Shown here piece after piece: positions 43,290 to 54,367 of a DNA stretch of 64,000 nucleotides. The stretch comes from Prototheca cutis. Taxonomy: Eukaryota; Chlorophyta; Trebouxiophyceae; Chlorellales; Chlorellaceae. Location of the stretch: contig BCIH01000006.1 in the NCBI GenBank assembly GCA_002897115.2, positions 257,250-321,249 of the forward strand. Reading direction: 5' to 3'. Below the pieces are notes generated by a model, which was given only the letters and a program-made list of their open reading frames with translations, did not search any database and was not told the origin of the DNA. Position 1 is the first letter of the stretch; each line of letters begins with the position of its first letter. Position numbers and translations under genes: made by a program.

Positions 43290-45328
43290 TCAGCAGTAAT
43301 CGATGACGGGTTGGCGGGGCGTGCTGAGCCTGTCGCTGGCCTTCCTGTCGACGTAGTTCTCTGCCAGGAACTTTGCGAGCGCGTCAATGTCCTCCCAGCG
43401 GCTCATGGCGCCCAGGGACACGCGGATGGAGCCCAGGGGGAGATAGACCTTGACCTCCTCGCCACCCGGCCCAACGGGCCGGCGGACCGGGATCCACTCC
43501 CAGTCTGTCCAGTTGTCGCGCTTGGTGGCGGCAAAGTCGCGGATCTCCTCGTCGCGCAGGCCTAGCGCCGGGTAGCATGCCCCTGGGTTGCATGTGCACC
43601 CCAGCCGCGTGAACAGGCCAGCGTCGGCCAGCTCCTTGCCAGCCTCGTGGTACGAGTACACATCGCCCTCCGGAGTGAGGAGCAGGAAGTTGAGCGTCGC
43701 CCCCTGGACCTCGGCGCGGTCGGGGCGGTCGTGCTTTCCAAACACACGCAGCAGCGGCGCGCCGTTGGCATGACGCAGCGTGGACAGGCGGTCGTAGGCA
43801 TAGGTCCCCAGGGAATGGGTGTGGCGCTTGATCGCTTTTGGCCCGCCCAGCGACTCAAACATATCGAGTCCGTACTGCAGCGCGACAATGTCCAAAAACG
43901 GCAACGTGCCGTCCTCCAGCGACTCGTAGCCAAGTTTTAAATGGTGCCAGTCGAGCGCGGCCGTCGCCAGAAACACGGCGCCGCCGCCCCAATAAGCCTT
44001 GCGCAGCAGCGATGCGGCCGGCTTGCGCGCGATCAGCGCCCCGACGCCCGTGGGCAGGCCAAACAGCTTGTAAAACGACAGCGCCACGAAATCCGCGGGC
44101 GTGGCAGTCAGGTTGAGTGGGGCCGTGGGAGCGTAGGCTGCCGCATCCAGGAGCACGAGCCAGCGCTCGCGCGGCGTCGACTTGGCGTGCACGCTTTCTA
44201 CCCAACGCAGCGGGTACAGCACGCCGTCGTAATTGTCCCTGGCCGGGTAGGCAAAAAGCGAATAGGTCGGACGGTCGGGCTCGGCGCTGGCGCAGGCCGC
44301 CGCGCGGCGCGGGGCCGAGTGCCGGTCGCCGCCGGGCAGCAGCGGGGGGGGCGACCCGGGCGTGCCGTCGGCCAGCCAGGCCTCCACGCCGGCTTCGCTC
44401 ACGGCACCCTGTTGCGCGCCGTGCTGCCGTGCGACGGAGCGGATGCCCAGCACAGAATTGTGATTCGCGCGGGTGTAAGCGTACGTCGAAGCCGGTGTCC
44501 AAGGGAAGGCGTCGGCCAGCAGGTTGAGCGCGCCAGTGCCGCTCCGCGTCAGTACCAGCTCGTGCGTGCTCTCGTCGACGCCAAACAGCGCCAGGATCCG
44601 AGCGCGCGCCACCTCGATCCGCACGTCCGTCAGCATGCTGGGAGGGTTGATGCTGTGCGGGTTGCCAAACGCATGCGCTGCAAGGTCGCGCGCTGCCGCC
44701 TGCGCCTGGCTCGTCCAGTACAGACCCGCACCTGGGAAAAGGGTTGTTCTATGATTTGGCTTGACTGTCGATTCTTTGATCGAGTGGGTGGGGAACCCCA
44801 ATGGTATTTTGGGTGCTTGAAATAACCCACGCAGGAGCATTGGGAAGAAACTAAAAGGAGGGTTGACTGAAGGGAACGGGGTTCATTGAGTGCCACAGAC
44901 CGGGGCCACTCAAGTTTCCCACCCAACCACAGCCTTGTCTGCACCTGTAAAGTCCAGGTAGTGGCTGCCATTCAGTCGAGGCCCGACCTCCTTGGCATAG
45001 ATGTCGTCGATGCGGCCATCGTAGCCATAGTCCTCCCCATATCTGCAGCCAGGGAGCCGGGTGGGGACGCTGTCGAGCGCGATCCAAGGGGAATCCAGCC
45101 TAGCAACCCATCCCCCAAACACACGAACTTTCGCCAAGCGGCCTTGGCGCGCACGCGTCATATTCCGGGTCCGATCCCTCACACGCACTGTTTCAGGAAT
45201 GCCTTCTTGCTGAAATCCGTTGCCTCGGCATCCAGGTGCTGGGACGGCTTGATGTCGGCGCCCAGCACCAAGCCAGTCAGGACCAGCTGAACGCTGAGCA
45301 GAGCCGACAATGCGACCCGGAGCTCCAT
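43290..45328 (-). CDS. NifS-like molybdenum cofactor sulfurase homologue with signal peptide
   Basis: Three minus-strand exons, 45328-45183, 45042-44945 and 44731-43290, 561 residues. It is a PLP-dependent class V aminotransferase-fold protein. YGYDGRIDDIYAKE, GNPHSINPPS, the PLP-lysine motif SFYKLFGLPTGVGALI and the catalytic-Cys motif LGCTCNPGACYPALGL match the N-terminal sulfurase domain of MoCo sulfurase (ABA3/MOCOS), which abstracts sulfur from cysteine for xanthine dehydrogenase and aldehyde oxidase. The C-terminal MOSC domain of true MOCOS is absent; the protein ends after the NifS domain. The N-terminus MELRVALSALLSVQLVLTGL is strongly hydrophobic and looks like a signal peptide, odd for a cytosolic sulfurase. 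The exon 1 donor at 45182 was chosen because it alone keeps phase. Substrate is uncertain. Confidence 0.85.
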
Positions 45329-46064
45329 GGCGTTGTTGCCACCCGTTATGCCCGGAGTTAGATTTTTAACCACCCTCCAATGTGACATGCCATGCGGAGT
45401 TGTACCAACAAATTCCAGGGCTGGCCGGGATCCAGGTGGTGGGGCCGCCTCCCTCCGGATGAGAGCGGCCGCGTCACCTTCCGGCAGCCTTGTGGAGCCC
45501 AGGGACGCCCACGTAGCGAGCACGAAGTCCGAATGTGCCAGAGTAGCACGCCATACACCGCAGAGTCTGTACCTCGATTTCTTCGACCATCGCGGACATA
45601 TTTCGAGAGTTCTCAACGTTGCGCTCGCATGCAGCTTTGTTGAGCATGCCCCGTGATCCCCATGATCCGGCCGATATCCGTGACCATGCTGTAGTCATTC
45701 GTGCACGCAAGCTGCAATGATGCACTTACAGCGCAACCAACTGATAAAAACTGCCAATGTCTTCATGGATGCGGGCTGATGCAGGGACATGCTCGTCACC
45801 CACCACGCTGCTGTCCAAATCATGCTGTCGGATGGGATGCAGCCTGTCCGCATACCCAGACTCAGAGTTCATCCATGCCACGCGCAAAGCCGGAGGCATG
45901 TGAGCTTGCAAATGCCCAGTGATGCAGGAGCGTGGCACTTTACAATAGCGATGATAAGCGCAGCAGGTGTTGCCCATCGCACCGCGACCAAAGTGATCGA
46001 CGGCACGGCCGTGCCTCTGTAGGCTCACCCGGCCAGCATGGCTCTCTGCCAATTCACTTGAGTG
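45329..46064. promoter_or_regulatory. Divergent upstream region, NifS-like / ShKT-MRH genes
   Basis: A 736-base spacer between divergent starts. No gene, repeat or clear promoter motif was recognised. Confidence 0.4.
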
Positions 46065-48871
46065 ATGGCGGCCACGTATTTGGTGCTGTGCATCTGTTTG
46101 CTGGGCGCGGTAACCGGGCTGCGGGATGAGCTGCTGTGGGCCAAGCAGCAGTGGCCGGAGCTGACTTTGGAGTTCCCCTGGCAGGCCTTCAAGGAGCAGG
46201 CCGACCGCATCCAGCGCGGCGAGGAGACCAGCCTGGATGGACCGGACATGGACCTGCCCAAACGGGTCGCCGAGGCCGAAGCCAGGTGGGGGTGTGGTCG
46301 CGGTTGGGGCACAGGGACGAGCTACCATGGGCGTTGCCACAGAGGTAGGGCACCCCCATGCAGCCGCACCGGTGCGCCTGGCTGGTCAACAGCTCAAGCC
46401 CCACAACAGCACGACATGGTCTCATTCTTAACAATTTCTGGCGTCCTCGCACCGTAGAGGCAGCAAGCTGCACCCTGATCTGCTCGAGGTGGTCCCAGCC
46501 GACACGGCCCGGCCCCATGCCAAGGCCGTGGCCGCGCTTTCCTGCCATGAGTGCCAGGCCCTGAGCGCTCGGCTCTGGGAGGACATGGTGGCGTGGGTCA
46601 ATGCCCATGGTGAGGTGCCGACGCGCGCCGCCATTGTGCAGTACGCCAGGGACATGTGCCAGTACGAGGTGTGTTACGTCGTGGGGGTGGGTTTGCTTTC
46701 GTCCACGGGGGACAGGCGCCATTGTTTGGATCCGTGTCTCTGCGAGTTGACGAGTTGATGTCTCGGCTGCCCCTGGGTCAGGTGAAACAAGTCACCCGCC
46801 CTACCACCCGATGCACCCACAGATCCCGGTATCGGTGCTGAAGAGCTGGATGCTGCTGCGGGTGGACGTGCGACGGACGTACGTGACCAAGCCGCCACAG
46901 ACCGAGGGCGGTGCGGCCGTCGAGCCGCAGTTTTACATGGGACCGCGCGCCGGCGAGCGCGCCGTGCCCGAGCGCGAGCAGGCCCTGGCCCGGCAGGTGT
47001 GCCGCGAGCTTTTATCCGATGCCGACCCCAATGATGACGCCGAAGAGGAAAGCACTGGATCTCTGATCAACGCGGTGGCAGACCACCTGACTGATTATGC
47101 CGCTGCAGTGGCCAAGCTGCGGACGCAGGCGGGTCTGCGGGAAAACTCGCCGTCCCGGAGCCCTCGTGACGGGGCACCGAGCTTTGACCAGTCTTGCCTG
47201 GACAAGCACCCGCTGTGCGAATCCTGGGCGACGAGGGTGCGTGGATCTATACAAAGGGGGTGTCAAGGGGGGTACGAGTGACTAGGGAGTTCATTGTTAA
47301 CTCCCCAGCAACCCCCCTAACCACCCACCCATGGCAGGGGGAGTGCGCGGCCAACCCAAACTACATGGTGGGGAAGGGCAGTGGAACCGGCCACTGCCGC
47401 CGCGCCTGCGGCCGGTGCACTGTTCCAGCGGCCCCAGCGCCGTCTTTCCTGGCGGCCGCGCCGGGCCTGGTCGCGGCTGCCGCCGTGGAAGAGAAAGCGC
47501 GGCGCGAGGCGATACCGCTGGACGCCTGCCCCACCTGCACTGCCGGCAGTGGTGGCGAAGATGATGCCCTGGCGGGACTACTGGCTGCGGCGGACCAGCG
47601 AGGCACGACGGGTTCCGTCAGCGCCGTGCCCCCCTCTGTGTGCGTGTGGCACAAAGGGCTTGGTTACGTTCCATTTGTGTGGCGTTGAGGGACATTGTGT
47701 GGAAGGGGAGACGGGTCATCCAGCAATATCGTCCTTGTCTGTGCGTGTGTGCGCATGTTTGGGGTTGGGCGCCAGGGAAGAATACGACCGGGGACAGTGC
47801 TTGCCAGGGCGTTGCTTGGCGAATATTCGGTGCATGGATCGGATCGGTGGGTTGTTGCCTGGAACCAACCCCTCTCCCCACGCTCATCCCCCTCCCAGGC
47901 TGGAGCAGACATCGGTGATGCTGGTCCGGCCCATGGCAGACCCACTGCTGCCCTTGGCCCGCGGCGACCTTCCGCCGCCTGCGACCGCCCTGCGGACTCC
48001 CGGACCGGGGGCCCTGCCGGCCGAGTGGGCACTGCACGACGCCATCGGCGGGAAATGCCTCTACGTCAGCACGGTGCGGCGATGGTGGTGGTGGGGAAGG
48101 GGATGTTCGAGAGGGGCCGGGGGTGGGGTTGGAAGGGAGAGCGTGTGAGCACTCGGAGCATGCTGCCAGCTGGGATGCAGCCGTCATCACGATCTAAACG
48201 AACGTCATTACCACCAACCTCAGCGTTTGAGCCAGCACTCTCACTCCCTTCTGAACAATCCAAACAAGTCTCCGCAGGGATGGTGGCTGTACGAGGTGTG
48301 CCCTGGCTGGCGGGTGCTGCAGTTCCATCTGAGCCCGGGGCATGCGGCCGAGTCGGTGAGCAGTCTGGGTGGCGCCGGCAGTGCGGCGCACTGGCGCCAG
48401 GCCTGGGCCCCCACGCCGCTGCTGCATCCGGGGACAGATCGCGTGCCCGCACTGGCCATGGACTTCCAGGACGGCACGCCCTGCCCTCCGCCGGAGCATG
48501 CGGATAGGGTTTCTGGTGCTGTGGACGAAGACGACGATGGTAAGCCCGACAGCCACACGCCGCCGCGGGAATCGACGCTGCTGGCGATGTGCTCTCCGGA
48601 CGCCACGACGCGTGTGGCGGTGCGGGAGCTGCAGCGCTGCGTGTACACCATCGAGCTCTACGTCCCTGCACTGTGCTCGAGCCTGCCGGTGCAGGGGAGC
48701 AGGGAGCAAGGGGATGCCAGCGCCATTGGAGATGATGCCGCGGCGCTCGACCCGGGGCAGGCCGTGCTCGACCAGGAGGAGCTGGAGCTGGGGACCATCC
48801 AGGTGGAAGAAGCAGGCCTGGAGGAGCTGCTGGAAAACGAGGATGCCGTCGTCGTCATCGATGAGCTTTAA
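46065..48871 (+). CDS. Secretory ShKT + MRH lectin protein (OS-9/GlcII-beta-like MRH domain)
   Basis: Six exons, 46065-46285, 46458-46668, 46823-47236, 47338-47639, 47899-48073 and 48278-48871, give 638 residues in phase. The order is: signal peptide (MAATYLVLCICLLGAVTG); Cys-containing helical region with CHECQALSARLWEDMV near residue 104, saposin- or canopy-like in appearance; ShKT module at about 270-305 (CLDKHPLCESWATRGECAAN, then CRRACGRC), split by intron 3; and an MRH domain at about 430-565 with CLYV, GWWLYEVCPGWRVLQFHLSP, MCSPDATTRVAVREL and CVYTIELYVPALC. MRH domains read mannose on N-glycans in ER quality control (OS-9, glucosidase II beta). The C-terminus is acidic and ends IDEL, a possible HDEL-like retrieval signal. 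Exon 4 ends with GTGCGT, a donor form common here. The exact partner is unknown. Confidence 0.82.
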
Positions 48872-49314
48872 TCAGTGTGTGGCCATTTATCCCTGTGTAA
48901 AGCCCTGGCTCATGTGGACATCCGCCCTTGACTGGGGCGAGCACCGCGCTCCTCGCTGACGGCCCGATGACGACATCTCGGAAAGGCCAGATCACACCAC
49001 CCGCGTATTGGTAAAAAAGCCCTGGGCACCATCGTCAGCACTGGTAAAAATGAGTATGTCACGGCCTTGTTAGCCAGCATCTCGGCACTGATGCCCTGCA
49101 CTCGTCAGTAGAAACATCATGCAAGTGGACGGCGGCAAGAACGGGGAGTACAGGGCTCTGGTGGCAGAGGATGCCCACCCGCAGGCCCCGCTCGTGGTGC
49201 GAAACTGGGCAGGGTTGTCGATGTGCACGTTGGGTATGCTTGGCAGCAATTGGAGTGTCCACAAATGTATACAATTCCATTTTAGATGATACGATCTGAG
49301 AAAATCCAAGTTCT
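48872..49314. other. Intergenic region
   Basis: 3' flank of the ShKT-MRH gene and upstream region of the TMEM53-like gene. Only the TGTAA element was recognised. Confidence 0.4.
48896..48900 (+). promoter_or_regulatory. TGTAA poly(A) signal
   Basis: A chlorophyte-type TGTAA lies 25 bases after the ShKT-MRH stop codon. Confidence 0.5.
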
Positions 49315-50403
49315 ATGGCGCAGGTCCTGTTGGGCTGGGCAGGCGCCCCTGACGCCCCGCTCCGAAAGTATGCCGAGCGGGTGGCGGAGTGGGGTTACCC
49401 CAGCGTGCGGTCCGTGGCCCCCGCCCACTACGTGCTGACCGGCAAGACCCAGCAGTGCAATGACTGGGCTCAGGGCATGCTGGAATTCATCGTGAGAGAG
49501 CCGCTCCTGGCGGGGAGACCCGTTGTGATGTATGCGTTTAGCAACGGCGGTGGCACCATCGTCACTGCCGCCAAGCGCGTCTCGGAGGCCAGTGCAGAGC
49601 CCAAGTGAGCATTTTCATGGCTGAAATGCTTTTGCTTGGTGTGTCAGGACGGATTGCAGTAGCATGTGTGATCAGCAGCAGGGAATGATGCGCGTGGTGC
49701 AGAGAGATTGCGGTTGCTCTGGAGACCCAGCCTTGTCCCCCCACTTTGATGCATCCCCTCCTCCCCCTGCACACACAAAACAAACACAGGATGCGAGCGT
49801 TCTGGCCCTCTGTGGTGGCGTGCATATTCGACAGTGCCCCCATCATCGGGGGCAAGCCCGAGAGTCGCTACGTCGTGGCTTCCACCATCCAGACATCTTT
49901 CCTGGATGGCCTGCGGTGGCGTGCGAGGCTGCTCCTGGATGACATCAAGACGACTCTGGTGCACAACCCCTTTTACGACGATTTTGAGTGAGTTATGGAA
50001 GATGGGATGTTCGATGTTGAGGTGGGGGGGGGGGGGGGACAAGGCGGGGAAAGGCATGAAATTCCAACGAAAGTCAGTCTGCCAGCCCATTACCTGCCGT
50101 GAACGGCTTCCTTCTCCCAACCCGTCACGCCGCAGGGAGGAAATGCTGCAGCTGGGTGGCAAGGACAACCCCCTGCCGTTGCTGTACCTGTTCAGCAGCG
50201 CCGACGTCATCACGCCGTCCTCCGCGCTGGAGGATCTGATCGAGCGGAAACGGGCGCTGGGCCACAACGTCTTGGCTCGGCGCTGGGATGACTCGGCACA
50301 CTGCATGCACATGAAGACGCACCCACTCGAGTATCTGTCCACCCTGCGCGGCTTCCTGGCCAGAAATGCACCCCTGCCGCAGGACAGATTTGCCCGGCTC
50401 TGA
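49315..50403 (+). CDS. TMEM53/DUF829-family alpha/beta hydrolase
   Basis: Three exons, 49315-49604, 49790-49987 and 50136-50403, 251 residues. The DUF829 family (animal TMEM53/NET4 and plant relatives) has an alpha/beta-hydrolase fold. Here the opening strand is QVLLGWAGAPDAPLRKYAE; the nucleophile elbow is VVMYAFSNGG; the acid is probably Asp in YLFSSADVITPSS; and the His is in DDSAHCMHMKTHP. All three triad positions are thus plausible, so an esterase/lipase activity is possible, but substrates of the family are not established. The second exon holds FDSAPIIGGK, also typical. No signal peptide is seen. Intron 2 contains a G15 run at 50024-50038. Confidence 0.85.
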
Positions 50404-50779
50404 GTTTGCCGGTCAGCCGGATGCATGTTGGTTGCCTCATGTCTCCACACACGCATGTGTGCGTGATTCTGACGGCCCCAATTTTCCAAGGCCGGCAGGC
50501 AGCTCCAGTCGCACTTGTCCAGCATTGCATTCCATAGGCATATTGTATATTCCATTTTTGACAAATGAAATGGGGAGGAGGGGCTATGTCGCAAGGCCAG
50601 GTCGCGGCATGAGACAGCCAAAAAGGTCGGGATTCATCTCATGCAGTGAGGCAAGATCAATCCATTTTTCCAAACACAGGTGAGGGGATTTCCAAGCACG
50701 CGCTCCAGGCAGTGCACAGGGCAATGCGGCGGGGTGTCGCGACAGCATACACACTATACTAAGAAAGAAAGAGATAATA
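50404..50779. other. Convergent intergenic region
   Basis: The TMEM53-like gene and the transporter converge here. Nothing was recognised. Confidence 0.4.
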
Positions 50780-51947
50780 TCAATCGACCTTTTTGGTCGC
50801 GGTCGCTGCTTGGACACCGTCCGTAGCAGTAAGATCGTCGCGCGAGTCTCCATCCACGACATCGATGTGGGCTCGTTTCGTGGCAGCGCGGGAGGCCAGT
50901 CCCCAGAGGTAGCCGCCCAGCGCAGTGACGGCCACGCTGAGCACGCTGCGCGGGCTGAGGCAGAGCCACGGCTTCTCCGGCACGCAGAAGAGTGCTGCGG
51001 TAACCAGGGTCAAAACCCCGCCGCGCAGCGCGTTTGCCAGGGTCACACCCAGTGCGCCCCTGGTGGCAAACACGTGGGCCTGGCACGCCATGTGCACGTT
51101 CATGCCCGCCGCAAAGGCCAGAGCCAGCACCGCCACGGGGCCGGGCCGCGACAGATCCAGCAGCATCGCCCGCCGCGGCAGCGTGTAGACCAGCAGGAAA
51201 CCGCTGGTCAGCGCAAATCCTGGACAGCGAGAGAGTTTTTTTGCGGTGGGTTGGGTCATTGAAGCATTGGGTGAGGGATGAACAGGCTGCAGTGGATGCG
51301 GTGGACAAAGCAGTCAAACCCACCTCCCCCATGCACAACACAAATTCCTTACCGAGCTTGGAGGAGTGCCAGGAGACATCGGCGTAGGACGGCCTGTCCT
51401 CTCCCAGCAGGCGTTCGTAGGCCAGGCCCATGCCGGTATAGAGTACGGCCGCGGCCAGAATGGCCAGCAGCCCAGCCACGAGTTCGGGGGGCAGGCCGTC
51501 CTGGGCTGCAGCGCCCGCCGTGCCCCGGGCACCCTCCCAGCGCAGCGCCAGGCCCAGGATGATGACGGCGATAGCAGCGGCCTGGTGGCCCGTGAGTTTC
51601 TTGCCCAGGAGGTAGTGCGAGGCGGAGGCGGTGAGCACCTGGGAGGCGGCCGCCANGACGAGGCTGGACAGGGCCGGCCCGCACGCGTAAAATCCAAGCG
51701 TGAACAGCACGTACGCGGCAGTCTCCAGCAGGCCGATCAGGGACAGCAGGCGCTTTTGATGGCGACTCAACTGCGTTTTGCCTCCCCGCCGCAGCCGTGC
51801 GAGGCCGGCATAGACGAATGTGGCGCCATAGCGGATCCAAGGGATGACCTGGGCCCGGGGCCCCGCGAAGCCCGTGGCCGTGAGGTATTGGCCCACGACA
51901 TTCAGCACGGTGCCCGTGAACACGAGCAGAAAGATGTCGGCATGCAT
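50780..51947 (-). CDS. Drug/metabolite-transporter (DMT) superfamily membrane protein
   Basis: Two minus-strand exons, 51947-51353 and 51219-50780, 344 residues. About ten hydrophobic segments are visible, beginning with DIFLLVFTGTVLNVVGQYL and including AAAIAVIILGLAL, LVAGLLAILAAAVLYTGMGL and VLALAFAAGMNV. This fits a ten-helix DMT/EamA or SLC35-like carrier (nucleotide-sugar, phosphate-ester or amino-acid/thiol exchangers). Nothing in the sequence fixes the substrate or membrane. I start at ATG 51947, directly before the first membrane segment. An in-frame ATG at 52082 would add 45 polar, Arg-containing residues and could supply a targeting peptide. The polar C-terminus is cytosolic-like. 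Base 51656 is ambiguous. The gene is divergent from CSN4. Confidence 0.78.
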
Positions 51948-52230
51948 TAAAAAAAGTCCGATGCGAGTATAAAGTGTGAGACGCTGCAGGGGAGGTGGTC
52001 GTTTTCTAGGGACCCCGTGCGCGGAAGTGATCTGGGGGCTCTCCCCCTCGTGGCCGAGATCAGAAGATCGACGACAGATCATGGGCCCACCCCATCATGT
52101 CGCCCCGCCACAAAAGCGCGAGCCCTGCCCTTGTTGCACCCACGCAGACCGCACAGCGTTTTGGCTATTATGTTTTCTGTGGATCTACCCAGCTAAGTTG
52201 GCGGAACGTGCTGTGTTGAGACCAGCGGCC

Positions 52231-54117
52231 ATGGAAGAGCGGCTGCACCGGGCCGCCTCGGTGGCCGACGCGAGGGCCAAAGTCGACGAATACGCGGCGC
52301 TGCTGGAAGACTTGATCAGCGCCGGTGACACTCCAGGCGTTGAAGCATTCCTGCAGCATGGTGCGCGAACGGGGTGGTATTCCTCGCGGTTCGTCTGCTT
52401 TTCACAGCGATTGACGGGATGTGGGTTGGAGGGCATGCTGTGGTCCCTCACTGGCAGGCATGCCAGCCGATACTGCACAGCCCCGAGCCCCGACCATACG
52501 GTATTCCACTCTTCCCGCAGTGGCCTCTGACGCGGTACCACTGCCGCTGAGCCGGCAGCTGCTGGGCGCGGTGGCAGCCGGCATCCCGCGCCTCCCGGCC
52601 GACGCACAAGTCCAGACGGCACAAAGGTGAGTTCAAGTGCGGTGTTTCGGACGTGGATACTTTGTGTTCTATGGACCTTAATGGTGCATGGAGACGTGTG
52701 TCGAAACGTTTGGCTTCAAATAACAAACACGCTCGACCCTCCTCAACAAACTGCCCTGCAGCGCTTTGGACGCGGTGCAGCCCCGGGCGCTGAGCTACGA
52801 GGAAGCCGCAACGGCGCTGCGTGAGGCTCTGGCGACGTCACTGGAGGGACAAGAGCTCTGGGCGGCCGCGGCCCGGGCGCTGGCAGCCGTGGACTTGGAC
52901 GCGGGAGTCCGGCCGCAGGACGACGACTGCCGCTTGGCCCGGCAGGTCAAGATTGCACAGCTGTACCTCGAGGACGATGACACCGCAGCGGCAGAGGCGT
53001 ACGTGAAGAAAGCAGCGGGGCTGGCAGCGGCGACGCGGGACCCGGCGCTGGAACTGCAGTACCGGGCCTGCGCCGCTCGCGTCCTCGACGCCAAGCGCCG
53101 GTTTCTCGAAGCTGCCACGAGGTACTACGAACTCAGCCGGGCCGCAGGGGCGCTGGTCGGTGGGCAGACGCCCTCCTGGGAGGCTGCCGGGACGTCGGGT
53201 GCGCATGACGGCTCAGCATCCGGACCAGCGTCGACACAGCCAACAACAATAGACAGCGAGGAAATCATGCAGGCACTCGGTGCAGCGGTGACCTGCGCAT
53301 GTCTGGCACCGGCAGGGCCCCAACGCAGCCGACTGCTAGCGACGCTGGTCAATGACGAANGGACGCTGGAGCTGCCTCTCCGGGGATTTTTGGAAAAAGT
53401 CCACACCGAACGCCTGCTGGAACAGCACGAGGTATGTGCCGGGTTTTTAGGGAGGGGAGAGAGAGAGTTTGTTATTTTTTGGTGTGTGTGAGTGTGGCAG
53501 TGGGGTTGTTGATGTCGTACCACGGTGGCAAAAGGATGTAGGACCCGGCCTACAGCCCTCGGACGGGAGCTATCTTATGTCCGCCCACGCAGGTTCAGAC
53601 GTTTGAGGCGACGCTGGCACCGCATCAAAGGGCGCTGCTCCCCGATGGACAGACAGTGCTCGGTCGTGCCATCATGGAACACAACCTCCAGAGTGTTTCA
53701 CGACTCTACTCCAGTGTACAGGTTGCGTGTTTTAGGGTTATGAGGGTTTCTGTTGTTGAATGTGGGAATGGTGGGCATCTGCTGCCTGGGACAGCTGTCC
53801 CCCGCATCATGGCCACTTGCAATAGCTGTTCCACACACCAGGACCCTCCTCCCCCCACCCGTTACATGCAGTTGGACTCGCTGGCGGGGCTGCTGGGCAT
53901 CGACGCTGATGTGGCCGAGGCCTCTGCCAGTCGCATGATCCAGGAAGGCCGGCTGGAAGGCCGCATCGACCAGATCTCAGGGCTGGTGTCGTTTGACCCC
54001 GTCCCATCCGCGGCCGCGGCCCGGGATGCAGCGCTGCATGCCGCCTGCCAGACGGCTGCTGAGCTGGCAGATCTTCTCGTGGCCAAGGGGCTCTGTGCAG
54101 CCCCGGCCATTGCATAG
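52231..54117 (+). CDS. CSN4: COP9 signalosome subunit 4
   Basis: Five exons, 52231-52360, 52521-52626, 52762-53431, 53593-53721 and 53872-54117, 426 residues. CSN4 is a PCI-domain subunit of the COP9 signalosome, which removes NEDD8 from cullins. Characteristic stretches: PLPLSRQLLGAVAAGI; WAAAARALAAVDLDAGVRP; IAQLYLEDDDTAAAEAYVKK; RVLDAKRRFLEAATRYYELS; AVTCACLAPAGPQRSRLLAT; the PCI winged-helix part GRAIMEHNLQSVSRLYSSVQ followed by LLGIDADVAEASASRMI; and EGRLEGRIDQISGLVSF. An acidic/Ser-rich loop in exon 3 (about 53160-53250) is longer than in land plants. The ambiguous base 53360 lies in exon 3. It has a functional link to the CUL3 gene at 29-32.6 kb. Confidence 0.95.
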
Positions 54118-54367
54118 AATGTATGGCTACAGCAATGCGTGCGTGTGAGGACCCTTTGTGCGCTCTTCTTCCCTTCCATGGGCTGCGTTGTGACGCAGGA
54201 GCCAACCCCCGTGGAAGGCGCGCTGCTACCACTGAAATCCTGTTCACAATGTAGTTCAATGAAAGGAGAAGCAGTTTGATGCTCCATGCATGACGACCGC
54301 ATCCCGGAACGGAATGGAATGGAAAGGAAAGAAAGAAAACAATACAATCTTGCACGCCTGCTTCAAG

